Shown piece by piece: positions 1-9,496 of a stretch of DNA of 64,000 bases. The translations under genes and the position numbers were made by a program. Numbering within the stretch: position 1 is the first letter of the stretch; the number at the start of each line of letters is the position of its first letter. The stretch lies in NCBI RefSeq assembly GCF_029675105.1, contig NZ_JAQQFV010000003.1:620001-684000 (forward strand), read 5' to 3'. The stretch is from Nocardia anocheti (GTDB lineage: Bacteria > Actinomycetota > Actinomycetes > Mycobacteriales > Mycobacteriaceae). A model generated the notes under the pieces. The model ran no database searches and was not told the DNA's origin. It worked only from the letters and a program-made list of their open reading frames with translations.

Positions 1-1038
1 CTGGCCGACTGGGCCTTCCACCGGTTGCTCGGCCTCCTGATCATCCTGCTGGTCGCGTTCTTCGTCGCGCTGGCGATGGAACCGGCCGTCGCGGTGCTGG
101 TGCGGCGCGGGATGCCGCGCGGACTCGCCACCGGACTGGTCTTCGTCGCCACCTTCCTCTGCGTGCTCGGTTTCCTCGCCGCGCTGGTGACGCTGCTGGT
201 GGAGACCACGACGAATCTGGCGCACGAGACACCCCGGCTGCTCGACGACGGCATCCGCTGGGTGAACCGCACCTTCGACCAGCAGTTCACCATGCACGAT
301 CTGAGCCAGCGGTTGCTGCGCGAGTCCGATCTCATCGAGGGATACGCGCGCACCGCCGCCGACAATGCCTGGGGCGTGTCGACGACGGTGTTGGGCGGGC
401 TGGTCCAGCTGTTGACCATCGCGCTGTTCAGCATCTACCTCACCGCGGGCGGGCCGCGGGTGCGGCGCACGGTGTGCTCGCTGCTGCCCGCGACCCGGCA
501 GGAGACCTTCCTGCACGCCTGGGACCTGGCCATCGACAAGACCGGCGGCTACCTGTATTCGCGCGCGCTGCTGGCCATCGTCTCCGCGATCGCGCACGGG
601 GCGTTCCTGGCGATCCTGCACATCCCGAATCCCCTCGCGTTGGGTATCTGGTTCGGTGTGGTCTCCGCGTTCATCCCGACCTTCGGCACCTATATCGCCG
701 CGATCCTGCCGGTGCTGGTGGCGTTGACCGTGGACCCGCTGGACGCGGTGTGGATCATCGTGTTCGCGGTGCTCTACCAGTGGATCCAGGACTATCTGCT
801 GCAGCCGCGCATCACCGCCCGCACCGTCGATGTGAACCCGGCGATCGCCCTGCTGGCGGTGCTGGCCGGGGGCGCGCTGCTCGGCGCCGTCGGTGCGCTG
901 CTGGCGATTCCGGCGACCGCGACCGTGCAGGCCTTCCTGTCGGAGTACGTCCGGCATTATCCCGTGACCGAGGACCCGCGCATCGATCAGACCAGCGCTC
1001 GACGCACTCGGCCGCCGAAGGCGCCCGCCCCGGAGTGA
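1..1038 (+). CDS. AI-2E family transporter (5' end outside window)
   Basis: The reading frame is open from the first base (LADWAFHR...), so the true start lies upstream and 345 C-terminal residues are visible. The protein is strongly hydrophobic, with paired N-terminal membrane segments, an extracytoplasmic stretch of about 70 residues, and a C-terminal block of membrane helices containing GIWFGVVSAFIPTFGTY and the family-like QDYLLQPRI segment. This layout fits the AI-2E/YdiK/PerM permease family, whose substrates are mostly unproven, so no solute is assigned. The tail is polar and rich in Arg and Pro. It ends 47 bp before a TetR gene on the same strand; no promoter was identified between them. 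Confidence 0.85.
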   Translation: MADWAFHRLLGLLIILLVAFFVALAMEPAVAVLVRRGMPRGLATGLVFVATFLCVLGFLAALVTLLVETTTNLAHETPRLLDDGIRWVNRTFDQQFTMHDLSQRLLRESDLIEGYARTAADNAWGVSTTVLGGLVQLLTIALFSIYLTAGGPRVRRTVCSLLPATRQETFLHAWDLAIDKTGGYLYSRALLAIVSAIAHGAFLAILHIPNPLALGIWFGVVSAFIPTFGTYIAAILPVLVALTVDPLDAVWIIVFAVLYQWIQDYLLQPRITARTVDVNPAIALLAVLAGGALLGAVGALLAIPATATVQAFLSEYVRHYPVTEDPRIDQTSARRTRPPKAPAPE

Positions 1039-1085
1039 GCCGCGCCGGGCGATAGGCTGACGGTGCTCCCGACGGAAAGACGAGC

Positions 1086-1700
1086 ATGACCGACACCTCG
1101 CGACCGGCCCCGCCGGTGTCCAAGCGCAAAGCGGCGTCGGCTCGCGGTGCGGCGCGCAGGCTCGGGGTCACCGACTGGACCGACGCGGCCCTACGGGTGC
1201 TGTCGCGCGACGGCGTCGCCGCGATCACCATCGCGAAACTGTGCGACGAACTCGGCGTGACCAAGGGCAGCTTCTACTGGCACTTCGACGGCATCGACCA
1301 ACTGCTCGAGACCACCGCCCGCTACTGGTGCGCCGACCAGAACGACGCGGCCCGCGGGTTCGGCGGCCTCGACGCGCTCCCGCCGCGAGCGCGCCTGGAG
1401 CGCATGGGCGAGCTGCTCGCCGGCGACCGCGTCTGGCAGATCGAACTCGCCGTCCGCGACTGGGCCCGCGCCAATACCGATGTAGCCGAGGCGGTCCGGG
1501 CCTTGGACCAGCGGATCTTCCACACCCTCGCCGACACCCTGATCGAGTTGGGCTTCTCCCCCGACCAGGCGCGCATGCGCGCGGGCCTGATGTGCTTCGC
1601 CGGTATCGGTTTCGTCCACGGCAACCAGAACCTCCCCACCCCCACCCCCGACCAACGCCGCGAGTTCTTCCGCTTCATCACCACCGATTCATCGGCGTAG
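1086..1700 (+). CDS. TetR/AcrR family transcriptional regulator
   Basis: This 204-residue one-component repressor has its helix-turn-helix at about residues 45-67 (AAITIAKLCDELGVTKGSFYWHF region), the most conserved part of TetR proteins. The C-terminal ligand domain is less conserved and no ligand can be predicted. The N-terminus is basic. The ATG at 1086 follows GGAAAGACGAGC, a reasonable ribosome binding site. The gene runs convergently into the MpaB-type oxygenase gene and overlaps it by 12 bp. A possible target is the 18-bp inverted repeat at 3053-3070 between that oxygenase and the divergent FAD monooxygenase, but this link is inference from proximity. Confidence 0.9.
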   Translation: MTDTSRPAPPVSKRKAASARGAARRLGVTDWTDAALRVLSRDGVAAITIAKLCDELGVTKGSFYWHFDGIDQLLETTARYWCADQNDAARGFGGLDALPPRARLERMGELLAGDRVWQIELAVRDWARANTDVAEAVRALDQRIFHTLADTLIELGFSPDQARMRAGLMCFAGIGFVHGNQNLPTPTPDQRREFFRFITTDSSA

Positions 1701-2969
1701 GGCTCCGGTCGCGGCGAAAGCGGCTTCGCGGCCGTGCATCTGGGCGCGGTACCAGTTCTCGCGGTGGGCGAGCATGACGTGTTCGTGGGCGCGGGCGAAG
1801 GGTGGGCAAGCTCGGCGTGCGAGTTCGGTGAGGGTGATCAGGGGGAAGCGCAGGATGGGGATGAGGATCCAGGGGAAGGCACGGGGCAGGGTGTAGTGGC
1901 GGCGGGTGCCGGGGGCCATGTACATGGCCGCGTACACCGAGTTGATCCGGTGGTTGTAGTGCTCGCGCAGGCGGGTGAGGCCGCGGTGGCCGTCGCGGGG
2001 GGCGAAGGCGGCCGGGTAGGACTCGATGAGTTCGGTGCCGTGCTGGCCCGCGTCGTAGGACCGGGACACCATGGTCATGGCGAGGATCCGGAGGGCGTCG
2101 GTGACCGTCTCCGGATACCAGCTCACTCGCACGCCGAGCAGGTGGCCCAGGTAGCGCTGGAAATGCAGCAGCGCACGGATTTCCGACGGTGTGGTCTGGT
2201 AGCCCAGCGCCCACAGGCCGAGGCCGGGGGTGACGCTGCCCGCCAGCAGGGTGAGCAGCTGGTAGGTCTGGCTGATCGGCAGACCCCACCGCTCGAGGTC
2301 CCATTCGGGATGCCCGGCGACGGCGGCCCGCACCGAGACGTGCATGACCCGCACCTTCAGCGCGGTGGCCCGTCCGGTGGAGCCGGGAGTGAGCAGGGCG
2401 TCGCGGGCGGAGACGTCCATCCAGAAGCGGGTGGTCTCCAGGAAGCGGCGCAGCGCGCTGTCTCCGGCGTAGCCGCCCGCCAGCGACAGCGGGGTCGCGA
2501 CCGCGGCCTCGGTGTACATCTCGAGGGTTTCGGCACCGGCGAAGCTGAACAGCATGGTCCCCCAGCGGCGCCAGATCGCCGCGCCCTGTTCCACCAGATC
2601 CGGCACCACCCAATCCGGCACGGTCTCGAACTCGGCGAACAGCGCGCGCAGCGCGTCCGGGGCGTCGGGTACCGCGGCGATGCCCTCGGCCAGCGCGGTG
2701 TCGAGCATCCGACGACCGGCCGTCGAGCCGATATCGCCGTGCAGCACCTCGGCGACGAAGCGTTCGGCGACCGGGTCGCCGGTGAACAGGTCCGCGCACA
2801 GCGCCGCGGCCTGCTCGTCGGTGGGGAACGGCGAGCGGCGCGTGAGCGTGGTGAAGATCCGTTCGAGGCGCCGGACCACCGGGCTACGGCGGGCCTCCCA
2901 GTAGCGGAAGGCCGACGGGCAGCGCACCGCGGGGATCTTGTGGACTCGTCCGCGGACGGAATCGGCCAA
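1689..2969 (-). CDS. MpaB/DUF2236 family oxygenase-like protein
   Basis: A 426-residue protein of the DUF2236 (MpaB, latex-clearing-protein-like) family of haem b proteins. Two signatures are visible: an R-x3-T pair (Arg175, Thr179 in RRFLET) and a histidine about 31 residues later (His210 in MHVSVR). The same R-x3-T...H spacing in Streptomyces Lcp includes the proximal haem ligand. No Sec or Tat signal is obvious, so it is probably cytoplasmic. The substrate is unknown; family members oxidise lipids or polymers. It is transcribed away from the FAD monooxygenase across a 179-bp gap containing an inverted repeat, suggesting shared control. Family assignment is firm, function is not. Confidence 0.8.
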   Translation of the reverse strand: MADSVRGRVHKIPAVRCPSAFRYWEARRSPVVRRLERIFTTLTRRSPFPTDEQAAALCADLFTGDPVAERFVAEVLHGDIGSTAGRRMLDTALAEGIAAVPDAPDALRALFAEFETVPDWVVPDLVEQGAAIWRRWGTMLFSFAGAETLEMYTEAAVATPLSLAGGYAGDSALRRFLETTRFWMDVSARDALLTPGSTGRATALKVRVMHVSVRAAVAGHPEWDLERWGLPISQTYQLLTLLAGSVTPGLGLWALGYQTTPSEIRALLHFQRYLGHLLGVRVSWYPETVTDALRILAMTMVSRSYDAGQHGTELIESYPAAFAPRDGHRGLTRLREHYNHRINSVYAAMYMAPGTRRHYTLPRAFPWILIPILRFPLITLTELARRACPPFARAHEHVMLAHRENWYRAQMHGREAAFAATGALRR

Positions 2970-3052
2970 TGTCGGCCTCCTGACGGGAAATTCGCTCGAC
3001 AGACACGCGCGAGCGTGGCGCGTGGCCTGAACATACTACGAAGAATCGCCCT

Positions 3053-3070
3053 CCATACCCGATAGTATGG
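3053..3070. promoter_or_regulatory. Inverted repeat, putative operator (CCATAC-N6-GTATGG)
   Basis: An 18-bp inverted repeat with perfect 6-bp arms (CCATAC/GTATGG) lies in the gap between the divergent MpaB-like oxygenase (start 2969) and FAD monooxygenase (start 3149). The size and symmetry suit a TetR-type dimer. The nearest candidate regulator is the TetR gene at 1086-1700. Confidence 0.45.
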
Positions 3071-3148
3071 AAAGTCGTCGGTGAGAGGGGTGGGCGTACG
3101 ATCAGCGGACAGCATGAGGCGGGGGCTTCCATCGCGAGGTGATGTCGC

Positions 3149-4789
3149 ATGTTCGATACCGATGTACTGATCGTCGGGGCCGGGCCGGTGGGCTCGGCGG
3201 CCGCCGCCGAGTTGGTGCGGCGGGGTGTGCGCTGTCGGATCATCGACGCGCAGGCCGATCCCCCGCGCTATGCCAAGGCGGTCGGCATCCAACCCAGGAC
3301 CCTCGAACTGTTCGAGGCGATGGGCATCCTGCGGGAGGTCCTCGACGCCTCGATCCAGTTGCGCGGGCAGCTCGTGTACGTCGACGGGGTCGAAGCGGGC
3401 CGGGTCGAGTTGACGTTGCCGCCCGAGATCCCCTTCGATTTCGTCGGGCTCCCCCAGTACGAGACCGAACGGATCCTCTGGGAGCACCTGGCCGCCCGGG
3501 GCACCCGGGTCGAACGCGGGGTCGCGCTGACCGGGTTCACCCAGGACGACGACGGCGTCCACGCGATCCTCACCGGACCCGACGGGGAGCACACGATCCG
3601 GACCCGGTACCTGGTGGGCTGCGACGGCGCGCACAGCACCGTCCGCAAGACGCTCGGTCTGAACTTCGAGGGTGCGGCGTTCGAGGAGCAGTACATGCTC
3701 GGCGATGTCGAGTTGGCGTGGTCCCAGCCGCGCGGATACGCCGTGCGGGCGACGCGGCACACCGACGGCGCCACCGACGACGTGCTGGTGTGTATCCCGC
3801 TGCCGGGCAAGCACCGCTACCGGGTGTCCATGCGGGTGCCTCCGGAGCTGGAGATCTCGACGTCGGTGGGCGGTGACCGGGTCGAGCACGGTTTCGGTGC
3901 CGGAACCGCGCCCGATCTGGCCGCTATCCAGGCGGTGCTCGACCGGCTGGCACCCGAGCCGACGACGGCCTCGCACCTGCGCTGGTCGTCGGTGTTCCGG
4001 ATCAGCCATCGCATCGTCGACACCTATTCGCGCGGGCGCGTGTTCGTCGCGGGCGACGCCGCCCACATCCATCCGCCGACCGGGGCGCAGGGCATGAACA
4101 CCGGGATCCAGGACGCGCACAATCTCGCCTGGAAACTCGCGCTGGCGGTCGCCGAGGCGGCGAGTCCCACCCTGCTGGCCAGCTACGACGCCGAGCGCAG
4201 ACCGGTCGGCGAGGAGGTGGTCGGGCGCACGGTCCGTGCCGCGCGCGAGGGCATCGGCGCCGGGGAGACCGACGCGACGCGGGTATTGCTGCGCGAGGCC
4301 CAACTGCTGATCGACTACGGCGACAGTCCGATCGTCGCCGCCGCGCCCGGCTCACCCGCGCCGGGCACCCTCGCCCCGGACGCGACCGGACTCACCCGCG
4401 ACGCGGTGAGTTCCCCGCTGCGCCTGCTCCCCCTGCTCGCGGGCCCCGACCACACCGCGCTCTGGTATGTCGAGGGCGCCTGCGAGGCAACGGCACTCGA
4501 CACCATCGAGCGGCACGTCGAACTGCTGCGAACGTTGACCAAGGGCCGAATCGACACCTATCTCGTCGCCGCGCCGGACGCCACGATCGGGCCGACCCGA
4601 CTACCGATCGTCCGCGACGGCGACGGCCAGTTCGCTCGGCAGTACCGGGCGCGGTCGGGGTCGGTCTTCGTGGTCCGGCCCGACGGCTACCTCGGCCTCG
4701 CCGCCCGTCCCGCCTCGACAGCCGAGCTCACCACCTACTTCGCCGCGATCTTCGCGCCGGTCCCCGAAGCCGTGCTGGGGACCGCGTGA
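3149..4789 (+). CDS. FAD-dependent aromatic-ring-type monooxygenase (PheA/TfdB class)
   Basis: A 546-residue group A flavoprotein monooxygenase. The N-terminus carries the dinucleotide-binding GAGPVG at residues 10-15. The second FAD motif GDAAH followed by HPPTGAQGMNTGIQDAHN lies near residues 300-325, and the C-terminal third is the thioredoxin-like domain typical of the phenol/chlorophenol hydroxylase and tetracycline- or rifampicin-monooxygenase group. These enzymes use NAD(P)H and O2 to hydroxylate aromatic substrates; which one is not readable here. The ATG at 3149 follows GCGAGGTGATGTCGC. The gene is alone on its strand, divergent from the MpaB-like oxygenase, and ends 7 bp before the convergent osmolyte-binding gene. 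Confidence 0.88.
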   Translation: MFDTDVLIVGAGPVGSAAAAELVRRGVRCRIIDAQADPPRYAKAVGIQPRTLELFEAMGILREVLDASIQLRGQLVYVDGVEAGRVELTLPPEIPFDFVGLPQYETERILWEHLAARGTRVERGVALTGFTQDDDGVHAILTGPDGEHTIRTRYLVGCDGAHSTVRKTLGLNFEGAAFEEQYMLGDVELAWSQPRGYAVRATRHTDGATDDVLVCIPLPGKHRYRVSMRVPPELEISTSVGGDRVEHGFGAGTAPDLAAIQAVLDRLAPEPTTASHLRWSSVFRISHRIVDTYSRGRVFVAGDAAHIHPPTGAQGMNTGIQDAHNLAWKLALAVAEAASPTLLASYDAERRPVGEEVVGRTVRAAREGIGAGETDATRVLLREAQLLIDYGDSPIVAAAPGSPAPGTLAPDATGLTRDAVSSPLRLLPLLAGPDHTALWYVEGACEATALDTIERHVELLRTLTKGRIDTYLVAAPDATIGPTRLPIVRDGDGQFARQYRARSGSVFVVRPDGYLGLAARPASTAELTTYFAAIFAPVPEAVLGTA

Positions 4790-4796
4790 GGTCGGC

Positions 4797-5771
4797 CTAT
4801 TCGATCAGGTTCTCGCTGCGCAGCCAGTCGTAGGCGACATCGGCGGGGTCTTCGCCGTCGATGTCGACGCGGCCGTTGAGTTCCTGCATCAGGTCGTCGG
4901 TGAGGCGTTCGGAGATGGTGCCGAGCAGCGCGCGCAGTTCCGGATGCGCCTCGATGACCTCGCCGCGCACCACGGCCGTGCCGCTGTAGGGCAGGAAGAA
5001 CTTCTGATCGTCGTCCAGGACGGTGAGATTCAGATTCTTCACCCGGCCGTCGGTGGTGTAGACCATGCCGAAATTGCAGGGTTCGCTCTTGGCGGTGGCG
5101 GTGTAGACGACACCGGCGTCCATCCGGGTGACATTGCCGGTGGGCACGCCGTTCGGGGTGTTGTAGGGGATGCCGTACTTCTCCAGCATCGGGATGAAAC
5201 CGTCGGATCGACTGAAGAACTCGTCGTCGACGCAGAACGTGCGGTCGGCCACCGGCAGCGCGGCGACCTCCGAGAGCGACCGCACGCCCAGCCGTTGGGC
5301 GGTCGGGGCCGAGGCGGCGAAGGCGTAGGTGTCGTTGAAGTTGGCCGGGGGCAGCCACTCCAGGTCGTAGTCGCGCTTCTCGATGTCGTGCACGCGCTGC
5401 CACAGCTCGCCCGGGTCGGCGATGGTCTCGGTCTGGTTGTGGTAGTTGACCCAGCCGGTGCCGGTGTACTCCCACAGGACGTCGGCGTCACCGTTGAGCT
5501 GGGCCTGCCGCGAGGAGGCCGAGCCCGGCGCGCCGGTGAGATCGGTGACGGAGGCGCCCGCCGCGGCCAGATAGGTCGCGGTGATCTTGCCCAGCAGCAC
5601 GCCCTCGGTGAAGCTCTTCGAGGTGACGACCAGCGAGGCGCCCTCGAGCGGCCGTTCGCCGCCGGGCAGGGTCGCGTCGTGGAACGTGCCGGACGAACTC
5701 ACCAGCCCGCAGCCGGTGAGCAGCAGCGTCATCGTGGCGACCAGCGCGGCGCCGAACCGTACCCGCCTCAT
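4797..5771 (-). CDS. Glycine betaine/choline-type ABC transporter substrate-binding lipoprotein
   Basis: This 324-residue lipoprotein has a basic N-terminus, a hydrophobic stretch and the lipobox LLTGC with Cys21 as the acylated residue. The mature part resembles OpuCC/OsmX/ProX-type binding proteins for quaternary ammonium compounds, for example LVVTSKSFTEGVLLGKI near the start and DLTGAPGSASSRQAQLNGDADVLWEYTG further on (each only part of the domain). I chose the ATG at 5771 because it overlaps the upstream permease stop as ATGA and places the signal peptide correctly; longer upstream frames run into the permease. It is the last gene of a four-gene operon and supplies ligand to the membrane complex. 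Confidence 0.9.
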   Translation of the reverse strand: MRRVRFGAALVATMTLLLTGCGLVSSSGTFHDATLPGGERPLEGASLVVTSKSFTEGVLLGKITATYLAAAGASVTDLTGAPGSASSRQAQLNGDADVLWEYTGTGWVNYHNQTETIADPGELWQRVHDIEKRDYDLEWLPPANFNDTYAFAASAPTAQRLGVRSLSEVAALPVADRTFCVDDEFFSRSDGFIPMLEKYGIPYNTPNGVPTGNVTRMDAGVVYTATAKSEPCNFGMVYTTDGRVKNLNLTVLDDDQKFFLPYSGTAVVRGEVIEAHPELRALLGTISERLTDDLMQELNGRVDIDGEDPADVAYDWLRSENLIE

Positions 5772-6505
5772 GCGATACCTCGCGGGGTCGCGGCCAGCTC
5801 CACGAGCCGACCGAGCCAATCGATGATCAACGCCAGCAGCCCCACGAGCACGGCGCCGGAGATGAGCAGTTTGGGCAGGAACAGGGTGACCCCGGTGGTG
5901 ATCAGGGTGCCCAGGCTGGTGGCACCGATGAAGGTGCTCAGCGTGGCGGTGCCGACCAGGATGACCAGCGCGGTGCGCACACCGTTGAGGATCACCGGCA
6001 CCGCCAGCGGCAGCTCGACCTGCACCAGCGTGCGCGCGGCCGAGAAGCCGATGCCGCGCGCGGCCTCGATGGTGCGCTGGTCGACCTGCCGCAGCCCGAC
6101 GATGGTGTTCTGCAGGATCGGCAGGATGGCGTAGACCACCAGACCCACGATCGCGGTACGGAATCCGGTGCCGAGCCAGAAGGTGAACAGCACCAGCAGA
6201 CCCACCGCGGGCGCGGCCTGCCCGATATTGGCGATGTTCACCGCGATCGGTTCCAGCCGCTTCAACGCCGGGCGGGTCAGGGCGATGCCGAGCGGAATCG
6301 CCACCACGACCACGATCAGTGTGGCGACCACGGTCAGCCGGATGTGCTCGACGATGGTGGTCTGCAGGTTGGCCCAGCCCAGCGAGGCCTGTTCGGTGGG
6401 GGTGAAGGTCGTGGACCGGTACCAGAACAGGTAGCCCAAGCCGATCACCACGATGATGATCGGCTCGAACCACACGTCGATCGGCAGGCGCCGCAGCCGG
6501 TTCAC
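5768..6505 (-). CDS. Osmolyte ABC transporter permease (ProW/OpuCB type)
   Basis: A 245-residue inner-membrane permease with about six helices. The conserved EAA-type loop is visible as IEAARGIGFSAARTLVQVELP, which docks on the ATPase (the motif spans roughly residues 140-160). It begins with a longer cytoplasmic N-terminus than the other permease in the operon. The start overlaps the ATPase stop by 4 bp and its own stop overlaps the binding-protein start by 4 bp, so translation of the genes is probably coupled. Two unequal permeases with one CBS-containing ATPase are typical of OpuC/OpuB-type uptake systems for betaine, carnitine or choline. Confidence 0.9.
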   Translation of the reverse strand: MNRLRRLPIDVWFEPIIIVVIGLGYLFWYRSTTFTPTEQASLGWANLQTTIVEHIRLTVVATLIVVVVAIPLGIALTRPALKRLEPIAVNIANIGQAAPAVGLLVLFTFWLGTGFRTAIVGLVVYAILPILQNTIVGLRQVDQRTIEAARGIGFSAARTLVQVELPLAVPVILNGVRTALVILVGTATLSTFIGATSLGTLITTGVTLFLPKLLISGAVLVGLLALIIDWLGRLVELAATPRGIA

Positions 6506-7782
6506 GACGGTTCGGCCGTTCCGGGGGTGTCGTCGGCGGCGACGACGGGGGTCGGGGTCGGGTCGGACCCGTCCACGTAGGTCTCGTAGGAGGGTTCGGT
6601 CTCGGCGGCGTGCCCCTCGGCCAGCTTCGTCTGGATCACGTCGGTCACTGAGCCGATGCTCAGCGAACCGACCACCGCGCCGCGACCGTCGGTGACCAGG
6701 GTGGCGCCCTGGCTGGCCGCCAGCATGGCGTCGAGCGCGTCGTTGAGCGTGGAGGATTCCGCGACCACCGGCAGCCTGCGGTCGAGGTAGTCCGAGACCT
6801 CCGGCTTGGTGGCGACCTCGGTCAGCGAGGGCCAGGACCGGGGGCGTCCGGCGGCGTCGACCACCACCACCCAGGTGTGCCCGGCCGCCTTGGCGCGGTC
6901 GATCACCGCGGACGCCGATTCGCCGATGCGGGCGGTGGTGACCGGGTCGTAGTCGACATCGCGCACCCGGGAGACGGTGAGGTAGGCCAGTTTCGCGCCG
7001 GAGCCGACGAATTCCTCCACGAACGGCGTCGCCGGATCGGTGAGGATCTCCTCGGGCCGCGCGTACTGCTCGACGTGGCCGCCCTCGGACAGGATGAGCA
7101 CCTTGTCGCCGAGCTTGGTGGCTTCCTCGAAATCGTGGGTGACGATGACGATGGTCTTGCCGAGTTCGTGCTGGATGGCGATCAGGCTGTCCTGCAGGCG
7201 GACCCGGGTGATCGGGTCGACCGCGCCGAACGGTTCGTCCATGAGCAGCACCGGTGGGTCGGCGGCCAGCGCGCGGGCCACGCCGACGCGCTGCTGCTGG
7301 CCGCCGGACATGTCCTTGGGCAGCCGGTCGGCGAAGGTGGCCGGGTCGAGACCGACGAGATCGAGCAGGTATTCGGTGCGTTCGGCGATGCGCTTCTTGT
7401 CCCAGCCGAGCACCCGTGGGATGGCGCCGATGTTCTTGGCGACCGTCCAGTGCGGGAACAGGCCGCCGGACTGGATGACATAGCCGATCGACTGGCGCAG
7501 CTTGTCCGGGTCCTCCCGGGTGACATCGCGACCGTCGATGAGGATCCGGCCCTCGGTGGGCTCGATCAGCCGGTTGATCATCTTGAGCGTGGTGGTCTTA
7601 CCACAGCCCGAGGGGCCGACGAAGGCGACGATGTGCCCGGCGTCGATCTCGAGGTCGAGGCGCTCGACCGCGGGCTTGTCCTGGCCTTTGTAGCGCTTGA
7701 CGACCCCGTCGAGGGTGATCGACGCGCCGGTGACATTGCGCTCCGGTGCCGCCGGGGCGGGCTGGCTGGTCACATCGGTCAT
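6502..7782 (-). CDS. Osmolyte ABC transporter ATP-binding protein with CBS domains (ProV/OpuCA type)
   Basis: A 426-residue ATPase. Walker A is GPSGCGKT at residues 56-63, the signature MSGGQ is at 158-162, and Walker B VLLMDEP follows near 178-184. Residues from about 270 to 400 form a CBS-like regulatory region, which in OpuA-type proteins senses ionic strength or cyclic-di-AMP; whether this copy does either is not shown by sequence. The C-terminal tail is acidic and Thr/Pro-rich. It lies between the two permease genes with 4-bp overlaps at both ends. Together the four genes predict an osmoprotectant importer. Confidence 0.9.
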   Translation of the reverse strand: MTDVTSQPAPAAPERNVTGASITLDGVVKRYKGQDKPAVERLDLEIDAGHIVAFVGPSGCGKTTTLKMINRLIEPTEGRILIDGRDVTREDPDKLRQSIGYVIQSGGLFPHWTVAKNIGAIPRVLGWDKKRIAERTEYLLDLVGLDPATFADRLPKDMSGGQQQRVGVARALAADPPVLLMDEPFGAVDPITRVRLQDSLIAIQHELGKTIVIVTHDFEEATKLGDKVLILSEGGHVEQYARPEEILTDPATPFVEEFVGSGAKLAYLTVSRVRDVDYDPVTTARIGESASAVIDRAKAAGHTWVVVVDAAGRPRSWPSLTEVATKPEVSDYLDRRLPVVAESSTLNDALDAMLAASQGATLVTDGRGAVVGSLSIGSVTDVIQTKLAEGHAAETEPSYETYVDGSDPTPTPVVAADDTPGTAEPS

Positions 7783-8423
7783 GACAGTCCTTTGGCGATC
7801 GTGAGGCGTCCGAGCAGGACGAGGAGCGCGTCGAACACCAACGCGATCACGACGATGAGGATGGTGCCGGTCAGCGCCATCTCGAGGGCATTGGCGCCGC
7901 CCAGGCGGGACAGGCCGTTGAAGATCAGGGAGCCCAGGCCGGGACCGAGCACGTAGGCGACGATGGCCGCCACGCCCACGATCATCTGGGTGGAGACCCG
8001 GATGCCGGTGAGGATCACCGGCCAGGCGATCGGGAACTCGACGGTGAGCAGGATCCGCCAGCGCGACAACCCGATTCCGCGCGCGGACTCGATCACCGAG
8101 GCGGGCACCGAGCGCAGGCCGACAATCGCGTTACCGATCACCGGCAGGGCCGCGAAGAACGCCAGCATGATGAACGAGGGCACCACGCCCAGGCCGAAGG
8201 GCACCAGCAGCAGGGCCAGCAGCGCCAGGGAGGGAATGGTCAGCGCGACGCGGCTCGAGGTGAGCGTGAGCGCCGAGGCCAGGGGCAGGCGGTAGACCGC
8301 GACCGCGATGAGCAGCGCGACCACCGTGCCCACCAGGACGGTCTGGAAGGCGAGGGAGGCGTGCTGATAGGTGAGGAACGTCAGCACCTCCCCGCGCCCC
8401 CGGACATAGTTCCACAAATTCAC
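7779..8423 (-). CDS. Osmolyte ABC transporter permease, first gene of the operon
   Basis: A 214-residue permease with about six membrane helices and a recognisable EAA loop (SVIESARGIGLSRWRILLTV region). It starts with GTG at 8423 (MNLWNYVRGR), a common beginning for ProW/OpuCB-like permeases, and overlaps the ATPase start by 4 bp. It is the promoter-proximal gene of the operon running leftward to 4797. The 140 bp upstream, shared with the end of the TauD-like gene, contain no motif I can name. Confidence 0.88.
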   Translation of the reverse strand: MNLWNYVRGRGEVLTFLTYQHASLAFQTVLVGTVVALLIAVAVYRLPLASALTLTSSRVALTIPSLALLALLLVPFGLGVVPSFIMLAFFAALPVIGNAIVGLRSVPASVIESARGIGLSRWRILLTVEFPIAWPVILTGIRVSTQMIVGVAAIVAYVLGPGLGSLIFNGLSRLGGANALEMALTGTILIVVIALVFDALLVLLGRLTIAKGLS

Positions 8424-8563
8424 GGGAATCCCATCGTCGGGCCGGGCCGGTGGGGACCTGTTCGCGCGTGATCACCGGACGGTCGTGTCGTCGAAGGGTA
8501 ATCCATACGGTGCGTTCGGGCGGGGAACCGCGGCATCGGAGGTGTTGCGGGGGTGGTCAATTC

Positions 8564-9496
8564 CTAGGCCGCACGGGGCAGCGGGGCACGGACGTAGGAC
8601 TGCGCGTCACCGGAGATCACCGTGCTCGGTGTCCCGTCGACGCCGACGGGGACCGGTCCGGCCAGCGTGATGCGGGTGAGCCTGCGGTGCTCGCTGCCGT
8701 CGTAGTCGTCCACGGCGTAGTGCTGGGTGGCGCGGTTGTCCCAGATGGCGACGTCACCGAGGGACCAGTCCCAGCGGGTGGTGTGCTCGAGGCGGGTCAC
8801 CCGGTCCTGGAACAGGCGGAACAGGGCGCGCGACTCGTTGCCGGACACGCCGACGATCTCCTTGACGAAGCAGCCGAGCAGCAGCGCGCGCTCGCCGGTC
8901 TCGGGGTGCACCTCCACCACGGGGTGCTCGGTCTCGAAGTAGGTGGACTCGAACTCGTCGCGGTAGGCGCGGTCCTTGTCGTCGGCGTGGTCCTCGATGT
9001 CGGCGGCGTAGTCGTAGCGGTTGGTGTGGCGGGCGCGCAGGTTCTCGGCCAGCAGCTTGAGTGGCGCGGGCAGCGCGTCGTAGGCGGCCACGGTGGAGGC
9101 CCAGGTGGTGGAGCCGCCGTAGCTGGGCAGGGCGACCGCGCGCAGGATCGAGGCGCTGGGTACCCGGTCGACGAAGGTGACGTCGGTGTGCCAGACATTG
9201 GAGCGGGTCTGGTGCGAGTCGATGGCCAGGCTCTTGGCGCCCGCCGAGGTGACGGTGGGGTGCGGGGTGGTCGGGGTGCCCAGCAGCTGAGCGAACTCGT
9301 ATTGGCCGTCCTCGGTGAGGTGATGCTGGCCGCGGAAGAAGATCACCTTGTGCTCGGCCAGCGCGGCGCGCACGGTGGCCACGGTCGCCGGGTCGAGCTC
9401 GCCACCGAGGCGCACGCCGTCGATGCGGGCACCGATGTGGGCGCCGAGCTTGACCACCCGTACGGCGGTCCCCGGGGCAGTGTCGTCGACGGACAT
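8564..9496 (-). CDS. TauD/TfdA family Fe(II)/2-oxoglutarate dioxygenase
   Basis: A 310-residue non-haem iron oxygenase. The iron-binding facial triad is visible: His103 and Asp105 in VWHTDVTF, and the distal His259 in [13 protein letters not shown], followed by the Arg-rich segment that binds 2-oxoglutarate. Length and spacing match TauD, AtsK and TfdA. These enzymes hydroxylate taurine, alkyl sulfates, phenoxyacetates and similar compounds, releasing for example sulfite or sulfate. No sulfonate importer lies next to it, so the substrate stays open. ATG 9496 is chosen because it follows GAAAGGCCACCCT; a longer in-frame reading lacks a signal. It is divergent from the Ugp-type ABC operon across 206 bp. 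Confidence 0.88.
   Translation of the reverse strand: MSVDDTAPGTAVRVVKLGAHIGARIDGVRLGGELDPATVATVRAALAEHKVIFFRGQHHLTEDGQYEFAQLLGTPTTPHPTVTSAGAKSLAIDSHQTRSNVWHTDVTFVDRVPSASILRAVALPSYGGSTTWASTVAAYDALPAPLKLLAENLRARHTNRYDYAADIEDHADDKDRAYRDEFESTYFETEHPVVEVHPETGERALLLGCFVKEIVGVSGNESRALFRLFQDRVTRLEHTTRWDWSLGDVAIWDNRATQHYAVDDYDGSEHRRLTRITLAGPVPVGVDGTPSTVISGDAQSYVRAPLPRAA

Noticed and set aside
5772..6473. N-terminal extension of the osmolyte-binding lipoprotein
   Set aside because: It lies inside the permease gene and would bury the signal peptide and lipobox; the ATGA overlap marks the start at 5771.
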